Shown here piece by piece: positions 25,060 to 32,873 of a stretch of DNA of 48,466 bases. How positions within the stretch are numbered: position 1 is the stretch's first letter; every line of letters starts with the position of its first letter. The notes beneath the pieces are model-generated. The model was given only the letters and a program-made list of their open reading frames with translations, did not search any database and was not told where the DNA came from. The stretch comes from an uncultured Lachnospira sp. (lineage in GTDB: Bacteria; Bacillota; Clostridia; Lachnospirales; Lachnospiraceae), in contig CAJUKN010000021.1 in assembly GCA_910587485.1 (NCBI GenBank), positions 1 to 48,466 of the forward strand, in the 5' to 3' direction. Both the position numbers and the translations under genes were made by a program.

Positions 25060-27198
25060 CTATTTGATTATAATGGGTAATCTTGTTCCCATTCTACACA
25101 ATAATTCATTACTAATACTATCAAAATGCTCTGCAACATTTGGTGCAGATATATCAATCGTATCAAATCCAATTAAAGTTGCCACATTTCCAACCGAAAC
25201 GTCCTCTATTTCTGTGATATCTACTGCCAATTGGTCCATACAAATCCTTCCAACAATAGGTGCATATTGTCCACGAATAAGAACGCCACCTTTTTGACAT
25301 GACAACTCTCTTGGAACCCCATCTCCATAACCGATAGACACTATCGCAATCAAACTGTCACGCTTTGCTTGAAAACTCCTGCCATAACTGACCGTATCTT
25401 GTTTGGAAACAGACCGTATCAGTACTACTCTTGCCTTTAGAGAAAGAACGGGATGCAAATCAAGTTTTACTCTTGTATTCTTATCAGATTTGCTTAAAAC
25501 ACCATAAAGCGCAATGCCAATCCTTACATAATCGCATGCAAGCTGTGGATAGTTTAAAAGTCCATAACTGCTTTGAATATGCACTTTTGGTATCTGTACG
25601 CCTCGTTCTTTAAGTTTATCAATCAAATAATAAAAGTTGTCAATCTGATTTTCGCTAAATTCCACATCTTCTGGTAATAGGCTATCCGCACAACATAGAT
25701 GCGTATATATACCACACACTTTAATATATTTCATAGAAAAAATCATTTTTACTTCATTTATATTCTCAAAAGACACCCCCAATCGATTCATTCCTGTATC
25801 TATCTTTATATGCGCTTTTACTGTAATTCCCTGTCTATTTAATGCTTTTGCATATTTCATATCAATTAACGTCTGCATTAAATCATATTTTTTCAACTCT
25901 TTTGCTCTGTTTGGATTGGTGTATCCCAAAATTAAAATTTCACCTGAAATTCCATATGTTCTTAACTGAATACCCTCGTCGATGGTAGCAACTGCAAACG
26001 CTTTGACCCCCATTTGATTAAGACTAGTAGCAATTTGAAAAGCTCCATGACCATACGCCTGTGTTTTTACAACCGCCATCAACGTACTTTTTTCAGGCAT
26101 CACTTTTTGCAAAGCGTTCACATTGTATGCTAAATTATCTAAATTCAATTCTATCCATGCTCGCTCTGTCTCAAAACACCATTTTTTTTTAATACTTTTC
26201 CTACTTGCTGTAAAATTATTGATAACAACAGTTGCAATCATTGAAAACAATATGGATAAAAGACAGACCACCAAATAATTAACAAGACTGTTTTCAACAA
26301 TGATATCACCCAAAAATTTTGACAAAAAATGTACAATGACAATCATCATTGGGTGAATGATATAAATAATTAATGCTGCCATACGAATCAATGTAAAACG
26401 TTTTTTCTTCCAATACAATAATAATTGAAATAGAAAAAACATACAAACCGGCAAAAAAACATACATGCTGTCGTGACGTTGTACTTCAAATGTATGCAAT
26501 GTCATTGCCTCAACAAACATTAGTACAAAGGTAACTACAAATGCAATTCCATTTATTTGAAAAGAGCTTTTAAAATTTGTATCTGCAATCATGCCGCCAA
26601 GAACAAAAAATATTGGTGCAAAGAAAATTCCATTTCTTGTATAATCCGATAGTTGAAAAATAAGCGTATAAAATTGTTTTAATACACCTACTTGTTCGGC
26701 AATTCCAAAATAACTATCTCCAAACATGCCAATAATATACAAAATAACACAGACAATAAGAGCTTTTGAATATCCCCATCTCTTTACCATATACCAAGCA
26801 ATAGCGGCTCCAATAATCGATGCAGGAAGATACCATAAATGATAGAATGTTCCATCAAAAACAATATCTTTTATAATATTGGGCAGCAGATTATCCATTG
26901 AAAAATAACCTTTATAGATATTGATTGGAATATAAATAAGAATGGCAATACCATAAATAATTGCTGTCTTTTTAATAAACACTTTTAATTTTTCATGGTT
27001 GCAGCTATACCTTGAGATTAAAAAAAATCCCGATGTCATAAAGAAAAATGGAACTGCAACACGCGCTATAATACGTGTCAATATAAAATCTGCTGTCTCA
27101 TTAAAAGACAGCAAAGGTGATGTGTGTATTGCAACAATCAACAAAGCTGCAATCAATCTAAAACAATCAATTCCTGAATAATTCCCACTCTTTTTCAT
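25060..27198 (-). CDS. vanT: VanT-type membrane serine/alanine racemase
   Basis: Makes D-serine for D-Ala-D-Ser peptidoglycan precursors. Residues about 1-330 form an acyltransferase-3-like polytopic membrane domain (IDCFRLIAALLIVAIHTSPL, about ten helices) that brings in or handles L-serine; residues about 350-712 form an alanine-racemase fold. The PLP lysine is in MAVVKTQAYGHGA; other motifs are HIKIDTGMNRLG, YVRIGIALYGVL and VGRICMDQLAVDI. The length of 712 aa is as expected for VanT. GGAGGAG precedes the ATG, and the gene overlaps the vanXY end by 32 nt. It is last in the van operon. Confidence 0.93.
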   Translation of the reverse strand: MKKSGNYSGIDCFRLIAALLIVAIHTSPLLSFNETADFILTRIIARVAVPFFFMTSGFFLISRYSCNHEKLKVFIKKTAIIYGIAILIYIPINIYKGYFSMDNLLPNIIKDIVFDGTFYHLWYLPASIIGAAIAWYMVKRWGYSKALIVCVILYIIGMFGDSYFGIAEQVGVLKQFYTLIFQLSDYTRNGIFFAPIFFVLGGMIADTNFKSSFQINGIAFVVTFVLMFVEAMTLHTFEVQRHDSMYVFLPVCMFFLFQLLLYWKKKRFTLIRMAALIIYIIHPMMIVIVHFLSKFLGDIIVENSLVNYLVVCLLSILFSMIATVVINNFTASRKSIKKKWCFETERAWIELNLDNLAYNVNALQKVMPEKSTLMAVVKTQAYGHGAFQIATSLNQMGVKAFAVATIDEGIQLRTYGISGEILILGYTNPNRAKELKKYDLMQTLIDMKYAKALNRQGITVKAHIKIDTGMNRLGVSFENINEVKMIFSMKYIKVCGIYTHLCCADSLLPEDVEFSENQIDNFYYLIDKLKERGVQIPKVHIQSSYGLLNYPQLACDYVRIGIALYGVLSKSDKNTRVKLDLHPVLSLKARVVLIRSVSKQDTVSYGRSFQAKRDSLIAIVSIGYGDGVPRELSCQKGGVLIRGQYAPIVGRICMDQLAVDITEIEDVSVGNVATLIGFDTIDISAPNVAEHFDSISNELLCRMGTRLPIIIK

Positions 27199-28039
27199 TG
27201 GCTCTCCTCCAAACTGTTACTATTATTCCGTCCACATTGTTGCCTGAAATTTGATAGGGCATCTTAGGCAAGTTGATTGTTTTAGTTTTATTGATATCAA
27301 CTGGAACATAATAAATGTGAATTTCGGTTTCGCTTCCCTGCTTATATATATACATGTTCTTATTATCAAACTGCTTTATAAATTCTATATATTCCTCAAA
27401 AGCTATCTGTTTTTGTGTAATAATTTTAGAATGAGGATACCCCACATATCGGAAATGCCAAGGCTCATGGGAAATTCCAGTAATTCCCTGTTTTTCTTTG
27501 ATATAGCGCAAAATAAATCCAAAATCAGGGGCAGTTTCTCTAAACTGTTGACAAATCCCCTCATATGGGAAATCTGGACAGATAAAGTCAATATCTTCTT
27601 TGTTTAATGCCAAATCAATTGCCAAACCTGTTTGATGTTCACTCTCATTGGGCAACGCAACAAATTTTTTTGTAAATTCCTCTCCATTATCCCGCAAAGA
27701 ATCCCTATATATCATTGTCTGCTCTTCCAAAGAACGATATCCACTTACAGGAACAATTTTGTTACCCGAACCAATTTTATTTAATGTCTGTTGTAGCATA
27801 TCAACTGCTTCAGACTTCATAAGAATATCTGGAAATTTTTTATCAACAGCTATCAATCCTTCTACCTTTGGATTTTTTAATGAATAATTTTTATTTACTA
27901 ACAATAAATTGCCATGATAAATCCATTCTTTTTCTAATAGTATTTTCTCTGTATAAGAATGGTCTGTGACGCTTGACAACCATTGTTTATCATAAGGATA
28001 GTTTGCAGAACAATTCATTGATTGTTTATCATTACTCAT
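27167..28039 (-). CDS. vanXY: VanXY bifunctional D,D-dipeptidase/D,D-carboxypeptidase
   Basis: Removes D-Ala-D-Ala dipeptide and D-Ala-terminated pentapeptide so that D-Ala-D-Ser precursors prevail. LAS-family zinc site: SEHQTGLAIDL (His135, Asp142) and EPWHFRYVG (Glu192, His195); the upstream IVPVSGYRSLEEQ is the usual substrate-loop region. It starts at the ATG overlapping the vanG stop by 8 nt (28039); an in-frame TTG at 28048 is a poorer option. About 290 aa, longer than VanY-type single-domain enzymes because of a C-terminal extension (after about 215) with HIYYVPVDINKTKTINLP. VanXY of the G type is the best match by context. Confidence 0.9.
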   Translation of the reverse strand: MSNDKQSMNCSANYPYDKQWLSSVTDHSYTEKILLEKEWIYHGNLLLVNKNYSLKNPKVEGLIAVDKKFPDILMKSEAVDMLQQTLNKIGSGNKIVPVSGYRSLEEQTMIYRDSLRDNGEEFTKKFVALPNESEHQTGLAIDLALNKEDIDFICPDFPYEGICQQFRETAPDFGFILRYIKEKQGITGISHEPWHFRYVGYPHSKIITQKQIAFEEYIEFIKQFDNKNMYIYKQGSETEIHIYYVPVDINKTKTINLPKMPYQISGNNVDGIIVTVWRRANEKEWELFRN

Positions 28040-29075
28040 ATAAACCAATTAATTTGTCTAAAATATCACTAAAAGACAAGCCTGCTCCTTTCATCATATT
28101 AGGATAACGACTATGTGTTGTAAATCCCGGAATCGTATTCACTTCATTAAATACAATCTCATTTTGCTTTGTAAGAAACATATCCACTCTTGCAAATCCT
28201 GAACAATTCAAAGCTTTATAGATAACTTTAGCGGTCTCTTGTATGCGTTTTTCTGTATCTTTATCAATTCTTGCAGGCATATGAATTTTAGATGATTGTA
28301 AGGTGTATTTTTCAGTAAAATCAAAGAACCCACCAGACAATTCAATTTCATCAACTCGCCCTACAATCAACTCCTCTTTTCCTAATATAGCACACCCTAC
28401 TTCAAAGCCATCAATGGCTTCCTCAACAATAACTTCATCATCATATTGAAAAGCAACTTCAACTGCCTTTTCAAGCTGTAATTTTTCATTTACTTTTGTT
28501 ATGCCAAAAGAAGAACCTGAGCGAATTGGCTTAACAAACATCGGATACGTTAAATTTTTATCAATCTTTAACAGAGCTTCTTCTTTTTCCCATTGTTTAA
28601 AAGCAATCCCTTTTGGAACAGCAATTCCCATTGCCTGCACTAATATATGCGCCCTGTCCTTGTCCATACATAAAGCAGAACTAAGTGTATCACAACCAAT
28701 AACTGGTATACCTGCCAATTCAAACAATCCTTGTAATGTTCCGTCCTCTCCATTTTTTCCATGCAAAATTGGAAAAGCTAAATCAATTTTAATCATCTCA
28801 CAATGTTCATTAGAAAACTGTATTAAGGATTTATCCAAACGACTTTGTGATACCACTATCGGAAAAATATGTTCAACATCATTAATCCATGTGTTATCTT
28901 CAATATGACTATACGCTCCTGTATAGTGATACCACTCTCCTTCTCTTGTAATACCAACAGGAATAACCTCATACTTTTCTTTATCTATATTTTTTAAAAC
29001 AGAATATGCCGACTGTAAAGATACTTCATATTCTGTTGAATTTCCGCCAAAAAGAACAGCAATCCTCTTTTTCAT
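28032..29075 (-). CDS. vanG: D-alanine-D-serine ligase
   Basis: ATP-grasp ligase joining D-Ala to D-Ser. N-terminal RIAVLFGGNSTEYEVSLQSA, central FPILHGKNGEDGTLQGLFE, ATP loop PMFVKPIRSGSSFGITKV, and C-terminal RVDMFLTKQNEIVFNEVNTIPGF region. The omega loop reads GGFFDFTEKYTLQSSKI; EKY in this position goes with D-Ser (VanC/E/G), against KY-type D-Ala ligases and the VanA/B lactate group. Start at the second methionine (29075) because GAGGA lies 7 nt upstream. It lies 15 nt after vanW. The whole cluster would give low- to moderate-level glycopeptide tolerance. Confidence 0.93.
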   Translation of the reverse strand: MKKRIAVLFGGNSTEYEVSLQSAYSVLKNIDKEKYEVIPVGITREGEWYHYTGAYSHIEDNTWINDVEHIFPIVVSQSRLDKSLIQFSNEHCEMIKIDLAFPILHGKNGEDGTLQGLFELAGIPVIGCDTLSSALCMDKDRAHILVQAMGIAVPKGIAFKQWEKEEALLKIDKNLTYPMFVKPIRSGSSFGITKVNEKLQLEKAVEVAFQYDDEVIVEEAIDGFEVGCAILGKEELIVGRVDEIELSGGFFDFTEKYTLQSSKIHMPARIDKDTEKRIQETAKVIYKALNCSGFARVDMFLTKQNEIVFNEVNTIPGFTTHSRYPNMMKGAGLSFSDILDKLIGLYE

Positions 29076-29090
29076 TTTCATTCCTCATTT

Positions 29091-29909
29091 CTATTTTTCT
29101 TCAATATAGATATCTTCTGGTAATTGATATGCAATCTCACATTTATTGCTATACAATTTCTCACTTTCCGTATATTGAGAATATTTATCCTTTTTTAAAC
29201 GACATATGGTCGCTGACTGATAAACTTTATTATTCTTTCTAAAATAAGAGAGATTTTTATTATAAATTTCATACTCAAAATCTTCTGGTTTTTTAGAAAA
29301 AATAGTACCATACATAAACTCATCATCAAAATCAATTTTAATTTGAAATGTATTATCCGTTGTATTTTTAACTTTTAAATCAAGCCACCCTTCACTTATT
29401 GTCGCATCAATTCCTGCCGGCAAATCAGGCGTTGTTGATGGAAAGGATACTGTTGAGTGACAGTGCCTTTCCGTAATGGTCATTGGTGTATGAAGAAACA
29501 ACCAAAACAGCATATTGCTTAACTGACATAAACCGCCTCCATAATCGCCAACAATTTTGCCCTCAACAATATTCAATCCATCTTTATAAGGTATCTTTTT
29601 ATCTGCTGATTTAACAAGCCGCCAAAATGAAAAGGTTTCCTTTGGTTTAATAATAATATGACTGATTGTTTTGGAAGCTAACTTTAAATTGTGTACTTTA
29701 TTTAATTGAAATTTCATATCAAATCCACTATTTTGATTTAATAACAATGAAGTTGTATCACAAACTTTATATGGTAAGAACTTCTTAGACATTTCCTTTG
29801 CGTATTTATTTCGGTCAAAGTGCATTTTTAAATAAAAAAATGTTTTTCTTTGCCATTTTCTTATAGGAAGCAAAAAGGGAAATGCTTGCGTTAAACGTTT
29901 TCTGGACAT
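29091..29909 (-). CDS. vanW: VanW-family protein
   Basis: 273 residues with the VanW signature: PKETFSFWRLVKSADKKI, YKDGLNIVEGKIVGDYGGGL (family: GGGxCQ, here GGGLCQLSNMLFW) and ERHCHSTVSFP. The precise biochemical function of VanW is unsettled; it is present in VanB and VanG clusters. Start at 29909 (MSRKRL) has AGGGAG 9 nt upstream. It is the first structural gene of this operon, directly after a hairpin and tandem VanR boxes, and is 15 nt upstream of vanG. Confidence 0.92.
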   Translation of the reverse strand: MSRKRLTQAFPFLLPIRKWQRKTFFYLKMHFDRNKYAKEMSKKFLPYKVCDTTSLLLNQNSGFDMKFQLNKVHNLKLASKTISHIIIKPKETFSFWRLVKSADKKIPYKDGLNIVEGKIVGDYGGGLCQLSNMLFWLFLHTPMTITERHCHSTVSFPSTTPDLPAGIDATISEGWLDLKVKNTTDNTFQIKIDFDDEFMYGTIFSKKPEDFEYEIYNKNLSYFRKNNKVYQSATICRLKKDKYSQYTESEKLYSNKCEIAYQLPEDIYIEEK

Positions 29910-29935
29910 ATACTTTTCTCCCTTCATTTGACAAT

Positions 29936-29990
29936 AAAAAATATTCTTGTTATTAACACAATCATTGTAGCAACAACAAGAATATTTTTT
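29936..29990 (-). terminator. Terminator-like hairpin between vanS and vanW
   Basis: A 16-bp perfect stem, AAAAAATATTCTTGTT (29936-29951) with AACAAGAATATTTTTT (29975-29990), has a run of six T on its 3' arm. It lies between the VanR boxes and vanW, too close to vanW for another promoter to fit, so transcripts from the box region must read through it. It may be an attenuator rather than a plain vanS terminator. Confidence 0.65.
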
Positions 29991-30029
29991 CTATAATTAC
30001 TTATAAAATTTTAAATTATTTTTCTATCA

Positions 30030-30052
30030 AATTTCTTACGATTTTCTTACAA
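30030..30052 (-). promoter_or_regulatory. Tandem VanR binding boxes
   Basis: Minus strand TTGTAAGAAAAT (30052-30041) and TCGTAAGAAATT (30041-30030) are two head-to-tail matches to the described VanR box consensus TYGTANGAAANT, repeated with an 11-base period. They lie 5 nt after the vanS stop and should serve a VanR-P-activated promoter for vanW-vanG-vanXY-vanT. A/T-rich -10 candidates follow. Confidence 0.7.
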
Positions 30053-30056
30053 AGTA

Positions 30057-31172
30057 CTATTTGGGCAGTGTTACCTCAAATTCTATCCTTTCATTTTCGC
30101 TCTTAGCAAAAATTGTTCCATGATGCAGCTCCACTATTTTCTTTGAAATGGCAAGTCCTAAGCCGGCTCCTCCATTATCTGTACTTCTTGCTGAATCTAA
30201 ACGGTAGAACTGTTCAAATATCTGCTCTAGTTTTTGTCTAGGAATCGTATAACCATGATTAATAAACTTAATTATCAATCTTCCATCACTCTCAAAAGAT
30301 ATAATGGTTATAGTGGAATTGTCAAAACTGTAAAAATACGCATTTCTTAAAAGATTATCAAATACTCTCTGAATTTTATCGGCATCACATGTCAACATCA
30401 TATCATTTTTTATATCCAGTGTACAGCTTAAATTTTTCTCTTTCAGTATTGGATTAAATTCATATACCAGTTGTTCTAATAGTCGTGTCAAATTAATTCT
30501 ACTATACTGTAATGTTATATTAGATAAATTAAATCGCGCAATTTCAAAAAATTCATTAATTAAATCTTCCAATCGCTCTGCTTTATTTAATGTGATACCT
30601 AAATATTTTTTCCGAAGCTCTGGTGATATCTGTTCTTCATCATATAATAAATTTAGATATCCAATAACCGATGCAAGTGGTGTTTTTAAATCATGGGCAA
30701 GATATACAATCAAATCATTTTTATTTTGTTCTGCTAATTGTATGTCTATCTTTTGCTTTTCTATGGCATGTTTAATTGTATTCATCTTTTTTTCTATCAC
30801 CAACATTTCAGGTGATAAAGAAATATCTTCGACATTTTCTTTTACTAACAAATCAATGCTGCTATTAATCTCCATAAAATAATTTATAAAACTATTGATA
30901 TAAATACGAAATATTACAAAAAATACAAAAATCATAGCTATTACAAAGATTAATTCTTGATAATTACGAATCGTTCTATCATAAAAATAAACAGCATTAT
31001 TATAATTTAAGTTAAAAATCTTCTGAAAAATTTTAACCATCCAATTCGCAAAATTTCCTTTTAAAAGTAACGCATATAATAAATAGACTGATAAAACAGA
31101 AATTAATATCATAAAAATCGTTTGCAGCATTATTTTTGATTTAAACTGACGAAAATAATCCTTATTATCCAT
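30057..31172 (-). CDS. vanS: VanS-type sensor histidine kinase
   Basis: Membrane kinase/phosphatase controlling VanR. Two helices (about 15-40 and 75-100 from the chosen start) enclose a short extracytoplasmic loop. The H-box is YLAHDLKTPLASVIGYL, followed by N-box (VFDNLLRNAYFYS), G1 and G2 (DNGGAGLGLAISKKIVELHHG). Start at 31172 (MDNKDYFRQF) begins 4 nt after the vanR stop; the frame is open further upstream into vanR but without a good SD. Length about 371 aa. Whether it senses vancomycin itself or its effect on the wall cannot be read. Confidence 0.88.
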   Translation of the reverse strand: MDNKDYFRQFKSKIMLQTIFMILISVLSVYLLYALLLKGNFANWMVKIFQKIFNLNYNNAVYFYDRTIRNYQELIFVIAMIFVFFVIFRIYINSFINYFMEINSSIDLLVKENVEDISLSPEMLVIEKKMNTIKHAIEKQKIDIQLAEQNKNDLIVYLAHDLKTPLASVIGYLNLLYDEEQISPELRKKYLGITLNKAERLEDLINEFFEIARFNLSNITLQYSRINLTRLLEQLVYEFNPILKEKNLSCTLDIKNDMMLTCDADKIQRVFDNLLRNAYFYSFDNSTITIISFESDGRLIIKFINHGYTIPRQKLEQIFEQFYRLDSARSTDNGGAGLGLAISKKIVELHHGTIFAKSENERIEFEVTLPK

Positions 31173-31176
31173 TTTT

Positions 31177-31878
31177 TTATTTTTCAATTGTATATCCAAC
31201 TCCCCATACCGTTTTAATAAATTTTGGTTTTTTGGCAGGCTCTCCAAGTTTTTCTCTTAAACGCCCTATATGCGCCATCACTGTGTTATTATTATTAAAA
31301 TATTTTTCTCCCCATACTGCCTCAAACAATTCTTCCGAAGAGACAACATTTCCTTGACGCTCACATAAATACCAAAGAATCGAAAATTCAATGGGTGTTA
31401 ATTGCACTTCTTTTCCAAATAGATAACATTTATGATTTTTATTATTAATTAACAACCCCCTAATATCATATTCAACGATTTTATTGGATTCTTTCTCAAC
31501 ACTTTTATTGTATCGTGTATATCTTCGCAACTGTGTCTTTACTCTTGCTAATACTTCCAATGGATTAAAAGGCTTTGTTATGTAATCATCTGCTCCAAGT
31601 GTAAGCCCCATTATTTTATCTCCATCTTCTATCTTTGCAGTAAGCATAATAACAGGATAATAATACTTTTCTCTTATTTTTTGACAAATGTGAAATCCAT
31701 CAATATCTGGAATCATAATATCCAACAACGCCAAATCAAGAGAGGTATTTTCAATACATTTTAAAGCATCGGTTCCATTATAAAATTTATATACATTATA
31801 TCCATCATTTTTAAGATATACTTCAATTAAATCAGCAATCTCTTTTTCATCATCTACAACTAAAATATTTTCGTTCAT
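31177..31878 (-). CDS. vanR: VanR-type OmpR-family response regulator
   Basis: Receiver domain (ILVVDDEKEIADLIE; acceptor Asp in LALLDIMIPDIDG; VKPF-like ITKPFNPLEVLARV) followed by a winged-helix DNA-binding domain (LTPIEFSILWYLCERQGNVVS, VMAHIGRLREKL, VWGVGYTIEK). Activates van genes when phosphorylated by VanS. Start at 31878 has GAGGA just upstream, part of a leader motif shared with a chemoreceptor gene 15 kb away. An ATG four codons upstream is in the SD itself. The gene is first in the cluster with its own promoter region at 31933-31968. Confidence 0.92.
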   Translation of the reverse strand: MNENILVVDDEKEIADLIEVYLKNDGYNVYKFYNGTDALKCIENTSLDLALLDIMIPDIDGFHICQKIREKYYYPVIMLTAKIEDGDKIMGLTLGADDYITKPFNPLEVLARVKTQLRRYTRYNKSVEKESNKIVEYDIRGLLINNKNHKCYLFGKEVQLTPIEFSILWYLCERQGNVVSSEELFEAVWGEKYFNNNNTVMAHIGRLREKLGEPAKKPKFIKTVWGVGYTIEK

Positions 31879-31920
31879 TTTAATCCTCATTTCTGCGCTA
31901 TTTTTTTACACAAAACCTTT
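31879..31920 (-). repeat. Copy C of the repeated leader motif, before vanR
   Basis: Minus strand AAAGGTTTTGTGTAAAAAAA then TAGCGCAGAAATGAGGATTA. Aligns with copy A at 1692-1735 over about 40 positions and supplies the vanR Shine-Dalgarno (GAGGA). Confidence 0.5.
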
Positions 31921-31932
31921 AAATTTTAAGTT

Positions 31933-31968
31933 AAAAATCTTAAAAGATTTTTAGTAACTTTATGTCAA
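31933..31968 (-). promoter_or_regulatory. vanR promoter region with inverted repeat
   Basis: TTGACA (31968-31963) on the minus strand, with a weak -10 TTTTAA 17 bases downstream (31945-31940). The -10 lies inside an inverted repeat AAAAATCTT-2-AAGATTTTT (31952-31933), so a bound regulator would block it. It is directly next to the IS605-like hairpin. Confidence 0.4.
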
Positions 31969-31970
31969 GC

Positions 31971-32022
31971 AAATCCCCAACCACCACTTATGTCTCTGCG
32001 GCATTGAAGTGGGGGACTTTCT
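31971..32022 (-). repeat. Solitary IS200/IS605-like end hairpin
   Basis: Minus strand: CCCCCACTT (32015-32007) against AAGTGG (31989-31984), then GGGG after a short bulge, enclosing CAATGCCGCAGAGACAT. The form (CCCCCACTT ... AAGTGG ... GGGGATTT) resembles right ends of IS200/IS605 elements with TnpB, as I recall them. There is no transposase or tnpB in the window. It could instead be a terminator for the HAD gene, but it lacks a T-run. Confidence 0.4.
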
Positions 32023-32073
32023 TGATGAGGTTAAATAAAATTTAACTTGTGAAACAATTTATTCTTCACACTA

Positions 32074-32844
32074 TTACTCTACATATTTTACAATATATTC
32101 TAATATTTCGTCAGATAATGGGCTTTTTTGAGGCATAATAATAAAATCATTTGTTAAATTATATTTATCTGCTAATTGTTTTGGTACAAATGCCATATCT
32201 GCTGCCTGTAGCATGGATATATCAAATTCACTATCGCCCGCAGCTAAAATCTTTTTTCCTTCTATATAATGTCTCAATCTTTTTATAGATTCCCCTTTTC
32301 TAAGTGTTTTTGGAACGACATAAATTTTATTATTGTTATTCAATACATCAACAAACTGTAAATCAACATGTTTTTTTAATGTGCAGATAACCGCTTCAGG
32401 TTCAATACATTTTGTAAATACGAACAACTTGCGAATAAAACGCAGTTCAAATATTCTCCGCCTATCATGCTCAAGCAGTTCCAATGCCTTTTGTAATTCT
32501 GCATAGGCGCTTTGAACGGATACTAAAGATTGCTGATACCAATGCTTATTTTCTTTTCCCTTTTCCAGCATAACTCCACCATTACACACAAGAGCATATG
32601 GAAGAATGCCTAACCCCAAGTCAATGCGGTTATATTGTTCAACCGTCCTTGTTGTTACTGGAACAAGCAGCATTTTTTTCGCTACTTGTTTCAGTAAACA
32701 ATAGGTCTTTTTGGTCACATATGAAACTTCTCTTCCTTGATACAACTCAATATTTACTTTATCAATCCCAATATCATGCTTATAGGAAAAAATAATCGTA
32801 TTATCTAAATCTGTAAAAAAAATTTCATTTTTTAATGGTTTCAT
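32074..32844 (-). CDS. HAD-family hydrolase of the Ter island
   Basis: 256 residues. Motif I FTDLDNTIIF with nucleophile Asp11 and acid/base Asp13; motif II VPVTTRT; motif III lysine in LRKGESIKRL; motif IV AAGDSEFDISML. A Cof-type cap lies between. Predicted cytoplasmic phosphatase on a small sugar- or nucleotide-like phosphate. HAD phosphatases are a known part of Ter-associated biosynthetic modules. It is 29 nt after the Ca2+ ATPase gene and the last gene of the island; its own SD is poor, so translation may be coupled. Substrate unknown. Confidence 0.85.
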   Translation of the reverse strand: MKPLKNEIFFTDLDNTIIFSYKHDIGIDKVNIELYQGREVSYVTKKTYCLLKQVAKKMLLVPVTTRTVEQYNRIDLGLGILPYALVCNGGVMLEKGKENKHWYQQSLVSVQSAYAELQKALELLEHDRRRIFELRFIRKLFVFTKCIEPEAVICTLKKHVDLQFVDVLNNNNKIYVVPKTLRKGESIKRLRHYIEGKKILAAGDSEFDISMLQAADMAFVPKQLADKYNLTNDFIIMPQKSPLSDEILEYIVKYVE

Positions 32845-32873
32845 TTTTAATACTTTTTTTAATTGAATGGTTT

